Positions 1 through 7,892 of a DNA stretch of 64,000 nucleotides are shown here, in pieces. A program made the position numbers and the translations under genes. The notes beneath the pieces were generated by a model. That model had not been told where the DNA came from and did no database searches. It saw only the letters and a list, made by a program, of their open reading frames with translations. Position 1 is the first letter of the stretch, and every line of letters starts with the position of its first letter. The stretch is taken from assembly GCA_038257155.1 (NCBI GenBank), contig JBBSJP010000006.1:104522-168521 (forward strand). The letters are read 5' to 3'. Source of the stretch: JANJTY01 sp038257155. Its GTDB lineage: Bacteria > Pseudomonadota > Gammaproteobacteria > Xanthomonadales > Xanthomonadaceae.

Positions 1-132
1 CAGGAATGTACGACACGCATCGAGGCCTTGGAGTCCGAGCAGCGAATCAAGCGCTGGAGCCGGGCCAAGAAGGAGGCGTTGATTGCGTCGGATTGGGGTG
101 CGCTGAAGTCTTTGGCGAAGCGCCGAACGCCC
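1..132 (+). CDS. C-terminal end of a GIY-YIG-type nuclease (partial)
   Basis: The frame is open from the first base of the window, so the gene starts upstream. The visible 44 residues contain a block reading EQRIKRWSRAKKEALI followed by DWGALKSLAKRR. This resembles the end of the small GIY-YIG endonuclease-like proteins (UPF0213/YhbQ relatives), which finish with a basic helix of the type 'REKQIKGWSRAKKEALI' and a short acidic-aromatic tail. The catalytic GIY and YIG strands would lie upstream and are not seen. There is no stop codon after the domain: the frame continues through repeat-derived sequence straight into tadA. The family call is from memory of the motif only. The break at 132 is my estimate of where nuclease similarity stops. 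Confidence 0.5.
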
Positions 133-163
133 AGGGCTGAGGCTGGTGGTTCGATCGCTTCAG

Positions 164-398
164 TCTCGAGCGACCGCGAAGCGGTCGCCTCGACTTCCGC
201 GCCTCACCACGAACGGGTTAAGAAGGAGCGGTCCGCGACCTTCACGCCTCACTGCGAACGGGCTGGGATGGATCTGTCCACGAAATCCGCGCCTCGCCTC
301 GAACAGGCCAGGAAAAGCGAATCCTTACAATTTCCCGTTCGTGGTGAGGAGGCGTCGAGGCGCCTCGCAGGGGCGAACGAGAGGCCGTCTCGAACCAC
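164..398. repeat. Interspersed palindromic repeat cluster (CACCACGAACGG family) inside an open frame
   Basis: Three degenerate direct copies of a unit resembling CCTCACCACGAACGGG lie near 207, 250 and 292. An inverted copy follows near 345 (CCGTTCGTGGTGAGGAGG) and ends at TCTCGAACCAC near 398. The same family recurs at about 3866-4092, 9417-9431 and 43921-44135. Here the repeats are translated in frame between the nuclease end and tadA as low-complexity sequence rich in Arg, Ser, Glu and Ala. Confidence 0.7.
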
Positions 399-423
399 AT
401 GCCAAACCTCCGACGAAACCTGG

Positions 424-873
424 ATGCGCCACGCCCTCGCCCTGGCCGATCGCGCCGAGCGCGAAGATGACGAAGTGCCCGTGGGTGCGGTGCTGGTAGC
501 CGCCGATGGCAGCCTGTTGGCCGAAGGCTGGAACCGCAACATCGTCGATCACGATCCCACCGCGCACGCTGAAATTGTGGCCATACGTCAGGCCGGCATG
601 CGACTTGGAAACCATCGCCTGGTTGGCTGCACCCTGTATGTAACCCTGGAACCCTGCGCCATGTGCGCGATGGCGATGGTGCATGCGCGGATGGTGCGGG
701 TGGTGTACGCCGCGTCCGATCCGAAGACCGGCGCCTGCGGAAGTGTGTTCGACTTGCTTGCCGATCCACGCCACAACCACCGCATCGAAGTCGTCGGTGG
801 CGTGATGGCGGACGAGGCCAGCCGCCGTCTGAGCAACTACTTCCGGCGCAAGCGCGGCAAGCCGCCGCTGTAG
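424..873 (+). CDS. tadA: tRNA-specific adenosine deaminase TadA
   Basis: TadA converts adenosine-34 to inosine in tRNA-Arg(ACG), in the cytoplasm. The product carries the zinc-deaminase signature: HAE (zinc His and catalytic Glu) within DPTAHAEI, and PCAMC (two zinc Cys) within LEPCAMCA. The C-terminal helix rich in Arg and Lys is also typical. From ATG424 the protein has 149 residues, close to the bacterial norm of 150-170. The start is uncertain. The residues just before this ATG (SDETW) still align with the usual TadA N-terminus, no in-frame start codon precedes them, and the frame is open back to base 1. An ATG at 399 is one base out of frame. The gene is therefore either read from 424, made as a fusion, or affected by a 1-bp indel. 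Function call is secure; start is not. Confidence 0.9.
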   Translation: MRHALALADRAEREDDEVPVGAVLVAADGSLLAEGWNRNIVDHDPTAHAEIVAIRQAGMRLGNHRLVGCTLYVTLEPCAMCAMAMVHARMVRVVYAASDPKTGACGSVFDLLADPRHNHRIEVVGGVMADEASRRLSNYFRRKRGKPPL

Positions 874-937
874 TCTAGTTGCGCGGAAACTGGCGACTCT
901 TGCGGCGCCGTATCCAACCGGGGCGGTCCTCGCACGC

Positions 938-960
938 GCTCTGTTGCATCGCAACAGAGC
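938..960. terminator. Perfect hairpin after tadA
   Basis: GCTCTGTTGC and GCAACAGAGC form a perfect 10-bp stem around a 3-base ATC loop. It lies 65 bases after the tadA stop and 20 bases before a possible leader ORF. There is no following T tract, so it could be a weak terminator or an operator rather than a classical intrinsic terminator. Confidence 0.4.
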
Positions 961-979
961 CTATGCAAGACTCGCAATC

Positions 980-1084
980 ATGCTGATGCCGAAGCCCGAC
1001 GCCGAGATCCTGACCGCTGCCCGCATGGCCGCTGGCATGACCTCGCGTGCCCGCCGACCGTTGAGCCCATTCCGCGCTGGGTAG
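980..1084 (+). CDS. Putative arginine leader peptide, 34 aa
   Basis: A short ORF begins at ATG980 and ends at TAG1082-1084. It encodes 34 residues with five Arg, three of them clustered (Arg-Ala-Arg-Arg, codons CGT GCC CGC CGA at about 1045-1056). It sits directly upstream of a rho-independent-type hairpin and of argF'. The position, Arg content and overlap with competing hairpins suggest a leader peptide for arginine attenuation. No homologue is known to me and there is no strong ribosome-binding site, so this is a hypothesis. Confidence 0.35.
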   Translation: MLMPKPDAEILTAARMAAGMTSRARRPLSPFRAG

Positions 1085-1145
1085 CGACGTTCGAGCCTGC
1101 ATCCGATCAGACCTGAGCCCAGCCATCGCGCTGGGCTTTTGCGTT
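1063..1145 (+). promoter_or_regulatory. Candidate transcription attenuator upstream of argF'
   Basis: The terminator stem is AGCCCAGC (1116-1123) with GCTGGGCT (1130-1137), loop of 6, followed by TTTTGCGTTTTT. The strand CCCAGC (1118-1123) can instead pair with an earlier copy of GCTGGG (1076-1081), which overlaps the stop of the leader ORF. That earlier copy can in turn pair with CCCA at 1066-1069. This gives the four-segment 1:2, 2:3, 3:4 layout of classical amino-acid attenuators, with the Arg codons just before segment 1. Confidence 0.45.
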
Positions 1146-1213
1146 TTTCGCTTACCGATTTTCGCTTTTGACGTTGCTCCAGCGAATCCCGAATCCCAAA
1201 TCCCGGACTCTCC

Positions 1214-2218
1214 ATGAAGCACTTCCTAAACACCCAGGACTGCACCCGCGCCGAGCTTGACGCCCTGCTGGCGCTTGCCGCCGAACTCAAGCGCAACAAG
1301 TTCGGCGATCAGCTCAAGGGCAAGTCGATCGCCCTGCTGTTCTTCAACCCCTCGCTACGTACGCGCACCAGCTTCGAACTGGGCGCAACCCAGCTTGGCG
1401 GCACCGCCATCGTGCTGGCACCAGGCAAGGATGCCTGGCCGATCGAGTTCGAGTTCGGCACGGTGATGGACGGCGAGGCCGAAGAGCACATCGCCGAGGT
1501 GGCGCGCGTGCTGTCGCGCTATGTCGACCTGATCGGTGTACGCGCCTTCCCCAAGTTCGTCGACTGGACCGTCGACCGTCAGGATCGCGTGCTGAAGGGC
1601 TTCGCCAAGTACGCGACTGTCCCGGTTATCAACCTGGAGACGATAACCCATCCCTGCCAGGAACTGGCCCACATCCTGGCCCTGCAGGAGCACTTTGGCA
1701 CCACCGACCTGCGTGGCAAGAAGTACGTGCTGACCTGGACCTACCATCCCAAGCCGCTCAACACCGCCGTAGCCAATTCCGCCCTGACCATTGCCACCCG
1801 CATGGGCATGGACGTGACCCTGCTGTGCCCGACACCGGAATACGTGCTGGACGACCGTTACATCAGCTGGGCCGAACAGAACATCGTGGAAAGCGGCGGC
1901 AGCCTGACCATCAGCCACGACATCGAGTACGCCTACCGCGGCGCTGACGTGGTCTACGCCAAGAGTTGGGGCGCCTTGCCCTACTTCGGCAACTGGGCGC
2001 CGGAACTGCCGATCCGCGAAGCGCACAAGCACTTTATCGTCGACGAAGCCAAGATGGCCCTGACCAACAGGGGCGTGTTCAGCCACTGCCTGCCCCTGCG
2101 CCGCAACATCAAGGCGACGGACGGCGTGATGGATTCGCCGGCCTGCATTGCCATCGAAGAGGCCGAGAACCGGCTGCATGTGCAGAAGGCGGTGATGGCG
2201 CGGTTGGTGGGCGCTTGA
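1214..2218 (+). CDS. argF': N-acetyl-L-ornithine carbamoyltransferase (AOTCase)
   Basis: Transfers the carbamoyl group of carbamoyl phosphate to N-acetylornithine, giving N-acetylcitrulline. This replaces the usual ornithine carbamoyltransferase step in Xanthomonadales. The 334-residue protein has the carbamoyl-phosphate loop FNPSLRTRTSF (residues 44-54), HPCQE (146-150) and the substrate-side HCLPLRRN (291-298). The K-A-T after the last motif contains the lysine (residue 300) expected to be the modified active-site lysine of Xanthomonas AOTCase. The block LAPGKDAWPIEFEFG is characteristic of the acetylornithine-specific form and not of ordinary OTCases. It is the first gene of the arg cluster, preceded by a possible attenuator. 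Followed downstream by acetylcitrulline deacetylase, which supports the acetylated route. Confidence 0.96.
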   Translation: MKHFLNTQDCTRAELDALLALAAELKRNKFGDQLKGKSIALLFFNPSLRTRTSFELGATQLGGTAIVLAPGKDAWPIEFEFGTVMDGEAEEHIAEVARVLSRYVDLIGVRAFPKFVDWTVDRQDRVLKGFAKYATVPVINLETITHPCQELAHILALQEHFGTTDLRGKKYVLTWTYHPKPLNTAVANSALTIATRMGMDVTLLCPTPEYVLDDRYISWAEQNIVESGGSLTISHDIEYAYRGADVVYAKSWGALPYFGNWAPELPIREAHKHFIVDEAKMALTNRGVFSHCLPLRRNIKATDGVMDSPACIAIEEAENRLHVQKAVMARLVGA

Positions 2219-2253
2219 AGATGAAGCGGGAACAAGGAACGGAGTAAGTTCGG

Positions 2254-2478
<225 letters not shown>

Positions 2479-2559
2479 ACCTGCTCCTGCTCCGTTCCCC
2501 GTTTCCGCTTCATCAAACCCATCGAACCCAGAACACTTAACAATCCCGGATAGCAACCA

Positions 2560-3771
2560 ATGTCCAAAAAAACCATCGTGCTTGCCTTCAGCGGCGGCCT
2601 CGACACCAGCTTCTGCGTTCCCTGGCTGCAGGAGCGCGGTTGGGCGGTGCATACCGTGTTTGCCGATACCGGCGGCGTGGATGCCGAGGAGCGTGCCTTC
2701 ATCGAGGCGCGGGCTGCTGAGCTGGGTGTCGCCAGTCACCAGACGGTCGATGGCGGGCCGGCGATCTGGAATGGCTTTGTGAAACCCTTTGTCTGGGCCG
2801 GCGAGGGCTATCAGGGTCAGTATCCCTTGCTGGTCTCTGATCGTTACCTGATTGTCGATGCAGCGCTCAAGCGTGCGGCTGAGTTGGGCACGCGCGCCAT
2901 CGCGCATGGCTGTACCGGCATGGGCAATGACCAGGTGCGCTTCGACCTGGCAGTGAAGGCGCAGGGCGATTACGAAATCGTCGCGCCGATCCGGGAGATC
3001 CAGAAAGAGCACACCCAAACCCGCGCCTACGAGCAGGCCTATCTGGAAGCGCGCGGCTTCGGCGTGCGCGCCAAGCAGCAGGCCTACACCATCAACGAGA
3101 ACTTGTTGGGCGTAACCATGTCGGGCGGCGAGATCGACCGCTGGCAGCCGCCGGGCGAAGGCGCGCGCGGCTGGTGCGCCGCGCGCAGCGAATGGCCGGC
3201 CGAGGCACTGCGCCTGCGCATCGGCTTCGAGCTGGGCGAGGCGGTCAGCATCGATGGCGAACGCTTGCCTGGTGCCGAATTGCTGGCGCGCCTCAACCGC
3301 GAGTTCGCGCGCTACGGCGTGGGCCGCGGCATGTATACCGGCGACACCACCATCGGCCTGAAGGGACGCATCGTGTACGAGGCACCTGGCCTGATCGCCC
3401 TGCTCACCGCGCACCGCGCATTGGAAGAGGCAGTGCTCAGCAAGCAGCAGAATCGCTTCAAGCCGGAGGTGGCGCGCAAGTGGGTGGAGATGGTTTACGA
3501 GGGTTTCTACCACGATCCGATCAAGTCCGATCTGGAGGCTTTTCTGGCCAGCAGCCAGGCCTGCGTCAATGGTGAAGTCACCCTGGAAACGCATGGCGCG
3601 CGTGTCGACGCGGTCGCAGTGGAATCGCGGCACATCCTGCACGCCAAGGGCGCGACCTACGCGCAATCGGCTGACTGGGGCGTGGCCGAGGCGGAAGGCT
3701 TCATCCGGCTGTACGGGATGAGCTCGACGCTGTGGGCGGATGTGAACAAGGCCGGGATTCGTGATTCGTGA
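2560..3771 (+). CDS. argG: Argininosuccinate synthase
   Basis: Condenses citrulline and aspartate with ATP to argininosuccinate. The 403-residue protein opens with the ATP-pyrophosphatase loop AFSGGLDTS (residues 9-17). It also has the HGCTGMGNDQVRF block, which binds citrulline and aspartate, and YEAPGL with the long C-terminal helix region of the tetramerisation domain. Length is normal for ArgG. It follows argF' after a 341-base gap filled with repeats and precedes argE'. No strong Shine-Dalgarno is visible before ATG2560. In this pathway citrulline comes from deacetylation of acetylcitrulline, so ArgG acts after ArgE' although it is encoded before it. Confidence 0.97.
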   Translation: MSKKTIVLAFSGGLDTSFCVPWLQERGWAVHTVFADTGGVDAEERAFIEARAAELGVASHQTVDGGPAIWNGFVKPFVWAGEGYQGQYPLLVSDRYLIVDAALKRAAELGTRAIAHGCTGMGNDQVRFDLAVKAQGDYEIVAPIREIQKEHTQTRAYEQAYLEARGFGVRAKQQAYTINENLLGVTMSGGEIDRWQPPGEGARGWCAARSEWPAEALRLRIGFELGEAVSIDGERLPGAELLARLNREFARYGVGRGMYTGDTTIGLKGRIVYEAPGLIALLTAHRALEEAVLSKQQNRFKPEVARKWVEMVYEGFYHDPIKSDLEAFLASSQACVNGEVTLETHGARVDAVAVESRHILHAKGATYAQSADWGVAEAEGFIRLYGMSSTLWADVNKAGIRDS

Positions 3772-4211
3772 TTGGTGATTCGTACTGAAGCCGGAATTCG
3801 TGAGCCGTTATTCGTTTGCAGCGCAAGCAAGAGCCAGAGCGAGGCTGTTTAGTGGGCTAAGCAACAATAAACCCGTTCGTGGTGAGGAGCTGTCGAGGAG
3901 CGCGAAGCGCTATCGAGACAGCGTCTCGAACCACCGGCCAAGTGGTTCGATCCGCGCTCTCGTTCGGTCGCTGCGCGACTCGCCTTCGCTTCGCTCGGTC
4001 GAACGCTGCGCGTTCGCCTCGATCACGGCCTCACCACGAACGGTGTTAGTGAACACCTCACGTTCACCACGAACGGCGGTAGTGAAGAACATACGTTCAA
4101 CCTGAAGGGTAGTACCGAAGATCTCACCCTCACCACCACCGGATCAACCAATGAACGCGTCCGCCAAAGCCACTTCAGCAAGAACTACCTGACCAACGCC
4201 GGATCCTGATC
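3772..4211. repeat. argG-argE' spacer with CACCACGAACGG-family repeats
   Basis: The 440-base spacer has decayed GTGATTCGT direct repeats (about 3760-3820), then an inverted pair of the CACCACGAACGG family. CCGTTCGTGGTGAGGAG is near 3870, an inner palindromic segment rich in CGAAGCG follows, and CCTCACCACGAACGG is near 4030. A second short CACCACGAACGG lies near 4062. No coding sequence is supported here. A 12-codon ORF at 4151 has no features. Confidence 0.7.
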
Positions 4212-5297
4212 ATGCTCCCCGACATCCTCGCCCACCTCGAAGCCCTGGTCGCTTTCGACACCCGCAATCCGCCGCGCAACATCGGCACGGACGGGATCTT
4301 CGACTACCTGCGCGAAAACCTGAGTGGATTCGATTGCCAGGTCACCGATTTCGGTGCCGGTGCGGTATCACTGCTGGCGGTGCGTGGCAATCCGAAGCGC
4401 CTCTTCAATGTGCACCTCGACACCGTGCCGTCCTCGCCGGACTGGACTGCTGATCCACATCGGCTGCGCGTCACCGAAGACCGTGCAATCGGTCTGGGTG
4501 CCTGCGACATCAAGGGCGCGGCGGCCGGTCTGCTGGCCGCCGCATCGCGCACCTCTGGCGATGCGGCCTTTCTGTTTTCATCGGACGAGGAAGCCAATGA
4601 TCCGCGCTGCATCGCCGGTTTTCTGGCGACCTCGCACGGATTCAACGAAGTGCTGGTGGCCGAGCCGACGCGTTGCGAGGCTGTGCTTGCGCACCGCGGC
4701 ATCAGCTCGGCGCTGATGAAGTTTCGCGGCCAGGCCGGGCATGCCTCGGGTGCGCAGGCGCGCTCGGCCAGCGCCCTGCACCAGGCCGTCGGCTGGGGTG
4801 CCCGCGCGCTGGAGTTCGTCGCGGCGCAGGATCACGCGCGCTTCGGTGGGTTGACCGGCCTGCGCTTCAACATCGGTCGCATCGAAGGCGGCATCAAGGC
4901 CAATATCATCGCGCCGGCCGCGGAACTGCGTTTTGGTTTCAGGCCCTTGCCCTCGCAGGATATCGACCAGCTGCATGCGACGTTCAGCGCGCTGGCTGAA
5001 TCCGATGCGCTGGCGCACTACGAGGAAACGTTTCGCGGGCCGTCACTGCCGGCAGGTGATGTAGCCAGCGCCGAGGAACGGCGATTGGCGGCGCGTGATC
5101 TTGCTGATGACCTGGGCCTGGCAATCGGCAATGCGGTGGATTTCTGGACCGAAGCTTCGCTGTTTTCTGCCGCTGGTCTCACCGCTTTGGTGTTCGGGCC
5201 CGGTGACATCGCGCAGGCCCATACCGCTGATGAGTGGGTGGCCCTGGACCAGCTCCAAACCTACGCGGAGGCCGTCCAGCGCATCATCTCCAATTGA
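4212..5297 (+). CDS. argE': N-acetyl-L-citrulline deacetylase
   Basis: Zinc-dependent M20-family deacetylase releasing citrulline from acetylcitrulline, the partner of AOTCase in Xanthomonadales. In the 361-residue protein the metal-binding pattern is intact: H68 and D70 in FNVHLDTVP, D99 in GACDIKG, the Glu pair E126-E127 in SSDEEAND, and a further Glu in VAEPTR. A dimerisation domain follows in the middle (RGQAGHASG onward). A late His lies in IAQAHTADE. The family alternatives are ArgE proper (acetylornithine) and DapE. The neighbouring AOTCase makes acetylcitrulline the likely substrate. The start at ATG4212 has only a weak upstream GGAT. Confidence 0.93.
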   Translation: MLPDILAHLEALVAFDTRNPPRNIGTDGIFDYLRENLSGFDCQVTDFGAGAVSLLAVRGNPKRLFNVHLDTVPSSPDWTADPHRLRVTEDRAIGLGACDIKGAAAGLLAAASRTSGDAAFLFSSDEEANDPRCIAGFLATSHGFNEVLVAEPTRCEAVLAHRGISSALMKFRGQAGHASGAQARSASALHQAVGWGARALEFVAAQDHARFGGLTGLRFNIGRIEGGIKANIIAPAAELRFGFRPLPSQDIDQLHATFSALAESDALAHYEETFRGPSLPAGDVASAEERRLAARDLADDLGLAIGNAVDFWTEASLFSAAGLTALVFGPGDIAQAHTADEWVALDQLQTYAEAVQRIISN

Positions 5298-5484
5298 CAT
5301 TGTAGGAGCGGACCCTGTCCGCGACCGTGAGGCATGCGCTTGCCGCAACGCGAGGTTGGGCCACCCGGTCGCCAACAAGGTTGGCTCCCACAAACGCTTC
5401 CGTTCCACCGCTCCTGCTCCTGCTCCAAACGAATCACCAATCACAAACCACGAGTCCCGGCACCAGAACGAATCACGGCCTTCA
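5298..5484. repeat. Spacer repeats of the TGTAGGAGCGG type
   Basis: TGTAGGAGCGGACC, then CTGTCCGCGACC, forms a short palindrome at 5301-5327. A second palindromic part, GTCGCCAACAAGGTTGGC, follows near 5369, with TCCCACAAACGC after it. This is the 'TGTAGGAGC...GCTCCCACA' form of intergenic repeat widespread in Xanthomonadales and pseudomonads. The rest of the spacer up to ATG5485 holds nothing recognisable. Confidence 0.65.
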
Positions 5485-6792
5485 ATGAACGACCTCCGCC
5501 CCACCATCGTCCGGCTGCTGTCCAATATGGCCAGCGCCAAGGAAATCCAGCAGTACCTGAAGCGCTTCTCTCAGCTCGACGCGGCGCGCTTTGCCGTGGT
5601 CAAGGTGGGCGGCGCGATCCTGCGCGACGAGCTGCCGGCCCTGGTGTCCTCGCTGGCTTTCCTGCAGCAGGTTGGCCTTACACCAATCGTCATTCATGGT
5701 GCCGGTCCGCAGCTTGACGAAGAGATGACCAGGGCCAGGATCGAGAAGCAGACAGTCGATGGCTTGCGGGTGACCACACCCGAGGTGTTGGCCGTGGTGC
5801 GGCGCGTGTCGCAGGGCGAGAACCTGCGTCTCGTCGAAGCCTTGCAGGCCGAAGGCGTGCGCGCCACGTCGATCCAGTCAGGCGTGTTCGAGTCCGACTA
5901 CCTTGGACGGCGCAAATACGGACTGGTGGGCAAGGTGGTGAAGGTGCACACCGCCGGCATCCATGCCGCGATCAAGGTGCGCTCGATCCCGGTCATCGCC
6001 AGCCTCGGCGAAACCATCGGCGGGCAGATCCTCAACGTCAACGCTGACTGGTCGGCGAACGAGCTGGTCAAGGAACTCAAGCCCTACAAGATCGTCTTCC
6101 TCACCGGCACCGGTGGCCTGCTGGACGGCGACGGCAAGGTAATCGACTCGATCAACCTCAGCACCGAGTACGCCGAACTGATGGCCCAGCCCTGGCTGCA
6201 TTCGGGCATGAAAGTGAAAATTGAACAGATCCACGACTTGCTGATGCAGCTGCCGCATTCGTCCTCAGTCTCGATCACGCGGCCCGATGAATTGGCCAAG
6301 GAACTGTTCACCCATCGCGGTTCGGGCACCCTGGTGCGGCGCGGCGAGGCGATCAAGCTGCATCGCGGCTGGGGAAAACTTGACTTGAAGCGCCTGCGCG
6401 CGTTGATCGAATCGAGCTTCGGCCGTCGCCTGCACAAGGACTACTTCGAGAAGACCCAGCCTTTCCGCGTCTATTGCAGCGAACACTACCGCGCCGCAAT
6501 CATCCTGACCCGCGAGGGCGAACTGATCCACATGGACAAGTTCGCGGTCAGCGACGATGCCCAGGGCGAAGGCCTCGGCCGGGCGATCTGGCAGGTGATG
6601 CACGCCGAGCACCCGCAACTGTTTTGGCGCTCGCGTCGCGGCAACGCGATCAATGAGTTCTATTTCGCCAATGCCGAGGGCGCGCTCAAGGATTCGCGCT
6701 GGACAGTATTCTGGTACGGCATGCCGGACTGGAGCGCGGTGCAGTTTGCGGTTGAGCACTGCCGTTCGCGGCCAGCGACCTTGAAGGATTGA
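5485..6792 (+). CDS. argB: Bifunctional N-acetylglutamate synthase / kinase (NAGS-K)
   Basis: Fusion enzyme of Xanthomonadales that makes N-acetylglutamate and phosphorylates it. The amino-acid kinase domain fills about residues 30-280, with VKVGGAILRD (first glycine loop), IHGAGPQLDE and the NVNADWSA segment near the nucleotide site. The GNAT-like acetyltransferase domain fills about 290-435, including DKFAVSDDAQGEGLGRAIW, a recognisable acetyl-CoA loop. At 435 residues it matches the long NAGS-K type rather than a 300-residue ArgB. ATG5485 is chosen because the homologous part starts there; the frame stays open further upstream through repeat DNA. Arginine is expected to feed back on the synthase activity. 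Its stop overlaps the region where argC begins. Confidence 0.94.
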   Translation: MNDLRPTIVRLLSNMASAKEIQQYLKRFSQLDAARFAVVKVGGAILRDELPALVSSLAFLQQVGLTPIVIHGAGPQLDEEMTRARIEKQTVDGLRVTTPEVLAVVRRVSQGENLRLVEALQAEGVRATSIQSGVFESDYLGRRKYGLVGKVVKVHTAGIHAAIKVRSIPVIASLGETIGGQILNVNADWSANELVKELKPYKIVFLTGTGGLLDGDGKVIDSINLSTEYAELMAQPWLHSGMKVKIEQIHDLLMQLPHSSSVSITRPDELAKELFTHRGSGTLVRRGEAIKLHRGWGKLDLKRLRALIESSFGRRLHKDYFEKTQPFRVYCSEHYRAAIILTREGELIHMDKFAVSDDAQGEGLGRAIWQVMHAEHPQLFWRSRRGNAINEFYFANAEGALKDSRWTVFWYGMPDWSAVQFAVEHCRSRPATLKD

Positions 6793-6797
6793 GGCCC

Positions 6798-7796
6798 GTG
6801 TCCGACGCTTCCATCGCCCTGGGACTCATTGGCGCGCGCGGCTACGTCGGTGCCGAGTTGATCCGCCTGCTTGCGGGACATTCGCACTTCCAGCTCGGCT
6901 TTGTTTCGTCGCGCGAGTGGCAGGGCAAGTCCTTGCGGTCGCAGTTCCCGGACGTGGAGCTTGACCTGGATTTTGAGAACCTCGGGCCCGAAGCCGCCGC
7001 TGCCCGGGGAATGGACGCCCTCGTGCTGGCCTTGCCGAATGGCATGGCTGCTCCCTATGTCGCGGCGATCAATGCGAAGGCGCCCTGGACGGTTCTGCTG
7101 GACCTCTCGGCGGACTATCGCTTTGATGATGACTGGTATTACGGCCTGCCTGAGCTGACCCGTGAGCGCTACCTATCGTCCAACCGAATCAGCAACCCAG
7201 GCTGCTATGCCACCGCAATGCAGTTGGCCATCGCGCCAATGCTTGATGTGCTGGCGGGCCCGGTGCAATGCTTCGGCGTATCTGGATACTCGGGCGCCGG
7301 CACCAGCGCCTCCGACAAGAACGATCCGGACAAGCTGCGCGACAATCTGATGCCCTATGCGCTCATCGGCCACATCCACGAGGGCGAAGTCAGTGCGCAG
7401 CTGGAGCACCCGGTTGAATTCATGCCGCATGTGGCGTCGCATTTCCGGGGCATCACCATGACCGCCAATCTGCATCTGTCGCGCCCCTTCGACCGCGACG
7501 AAGTCGAGTCGCGCTACCGCCAGCGCTACGCCAACGAACCGTTGGTTCGTGTGCAGCAAGCCGCACCCTGGGTCAGTGCGATTGCCGGCAAACATCACGT
7601 CGAGATTGGTGGCTTCACCCTGTCTGCCGATGGCCGACGGCTGGTGGTGGTGGCAACTGAGGACAATCTGCTCAAGGGCGCCGCTACCCAGGCCTTGCAA
7701 AACCTGAACCTCGCCTTTGGTCTGCCCGAGTTGATGGGCATTCCAATTGGGCTAGGCTTTGCTACCCTCTCCCTTCGGGAGAGGGACCGAGGGTGA
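6798..7796 (+). CDS. argC: N-acetyl-gamma-glutamyl-phosphate reductase
   Basis: NADPH-dependent reduction of N-acetylglutamyl phosphate to the semialdehyde. The protein has an N-terminal dinucleotide fold with GARGYVG, the catalytic Cys136 in SNPGCYATA, and a late HVEIGGF block with the typical His. GTG6798 is preferred: GATTGAGG lies just before it and homology begins at once. A TTG at 6789 overlaps the argB stop. The length is 332 residues. The last dozen residues (from about LGFATLSLRERDRG) are encoded by a CCCTCTCCC...GGGAGAGGG repeat, so the natural C-terminus appears to have been replaced or extended by repeat DNA. Confidence 0.95.
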   Translation: MSDASIALGLIGARGYVGAELIRLLAGHSHFQLGFVSSREWQGKSLRSQFPDVELDLDFENLGPEAAAARGMDALVLALPNGMAAPYVAAINAKAPWTVLLDLSADYRFDDDWYYGLPELTRERYLSSNRISNPGCYATAMQLAIAPMLDVLAGPVQCFGVSGYSGAGTSASDKNDPDKLRDNLMPYALIGHIHEGEVSAQLEHPVEFMPHVASHFRGITMTANLHLSRPFDRDEVESRYRQRYANEPLVRVQQAAPWVSAIAGKHHVEIGGFTLSADGRRLVVVATEDNLLKGAATQALQNLNLAFGLPELMGIPIGLGFATLSLRERDRG

Positions 7797-7872
7797 GGGG
7801 CCGGGCTTGCTGCAGGCATTCCGGCGCTATTGCCCCTCACCCCAACCCCTCTCCCGTCGGGAGAGGGGCTCT
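7764..7872. repeat. Inverted pair of CCCTCTCCC / GGGAGAGGG elements between argC and argH
   Basis: Two palindromic copies (CCCTCTCCCTTCGGGAGAGG near 7766 and CCCCTCTCCCGTCGGGAGAG near 7848) are flanked by GAGGGTGAGGGG and CCCCTCACCCCAACC in opposite orientation. The whole block can fold into a large stem and overlaps the argC stop. A related fragment lies near 60838. Confidence 0.8.
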
Positions 7873-7892
7873 ACCGTGCCGCGAGGATCGCC

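Noticed and set aside
3800..4105. Small gene after argG
   Set aside because: The frame consists of CACCACGAACGG-family repeats.
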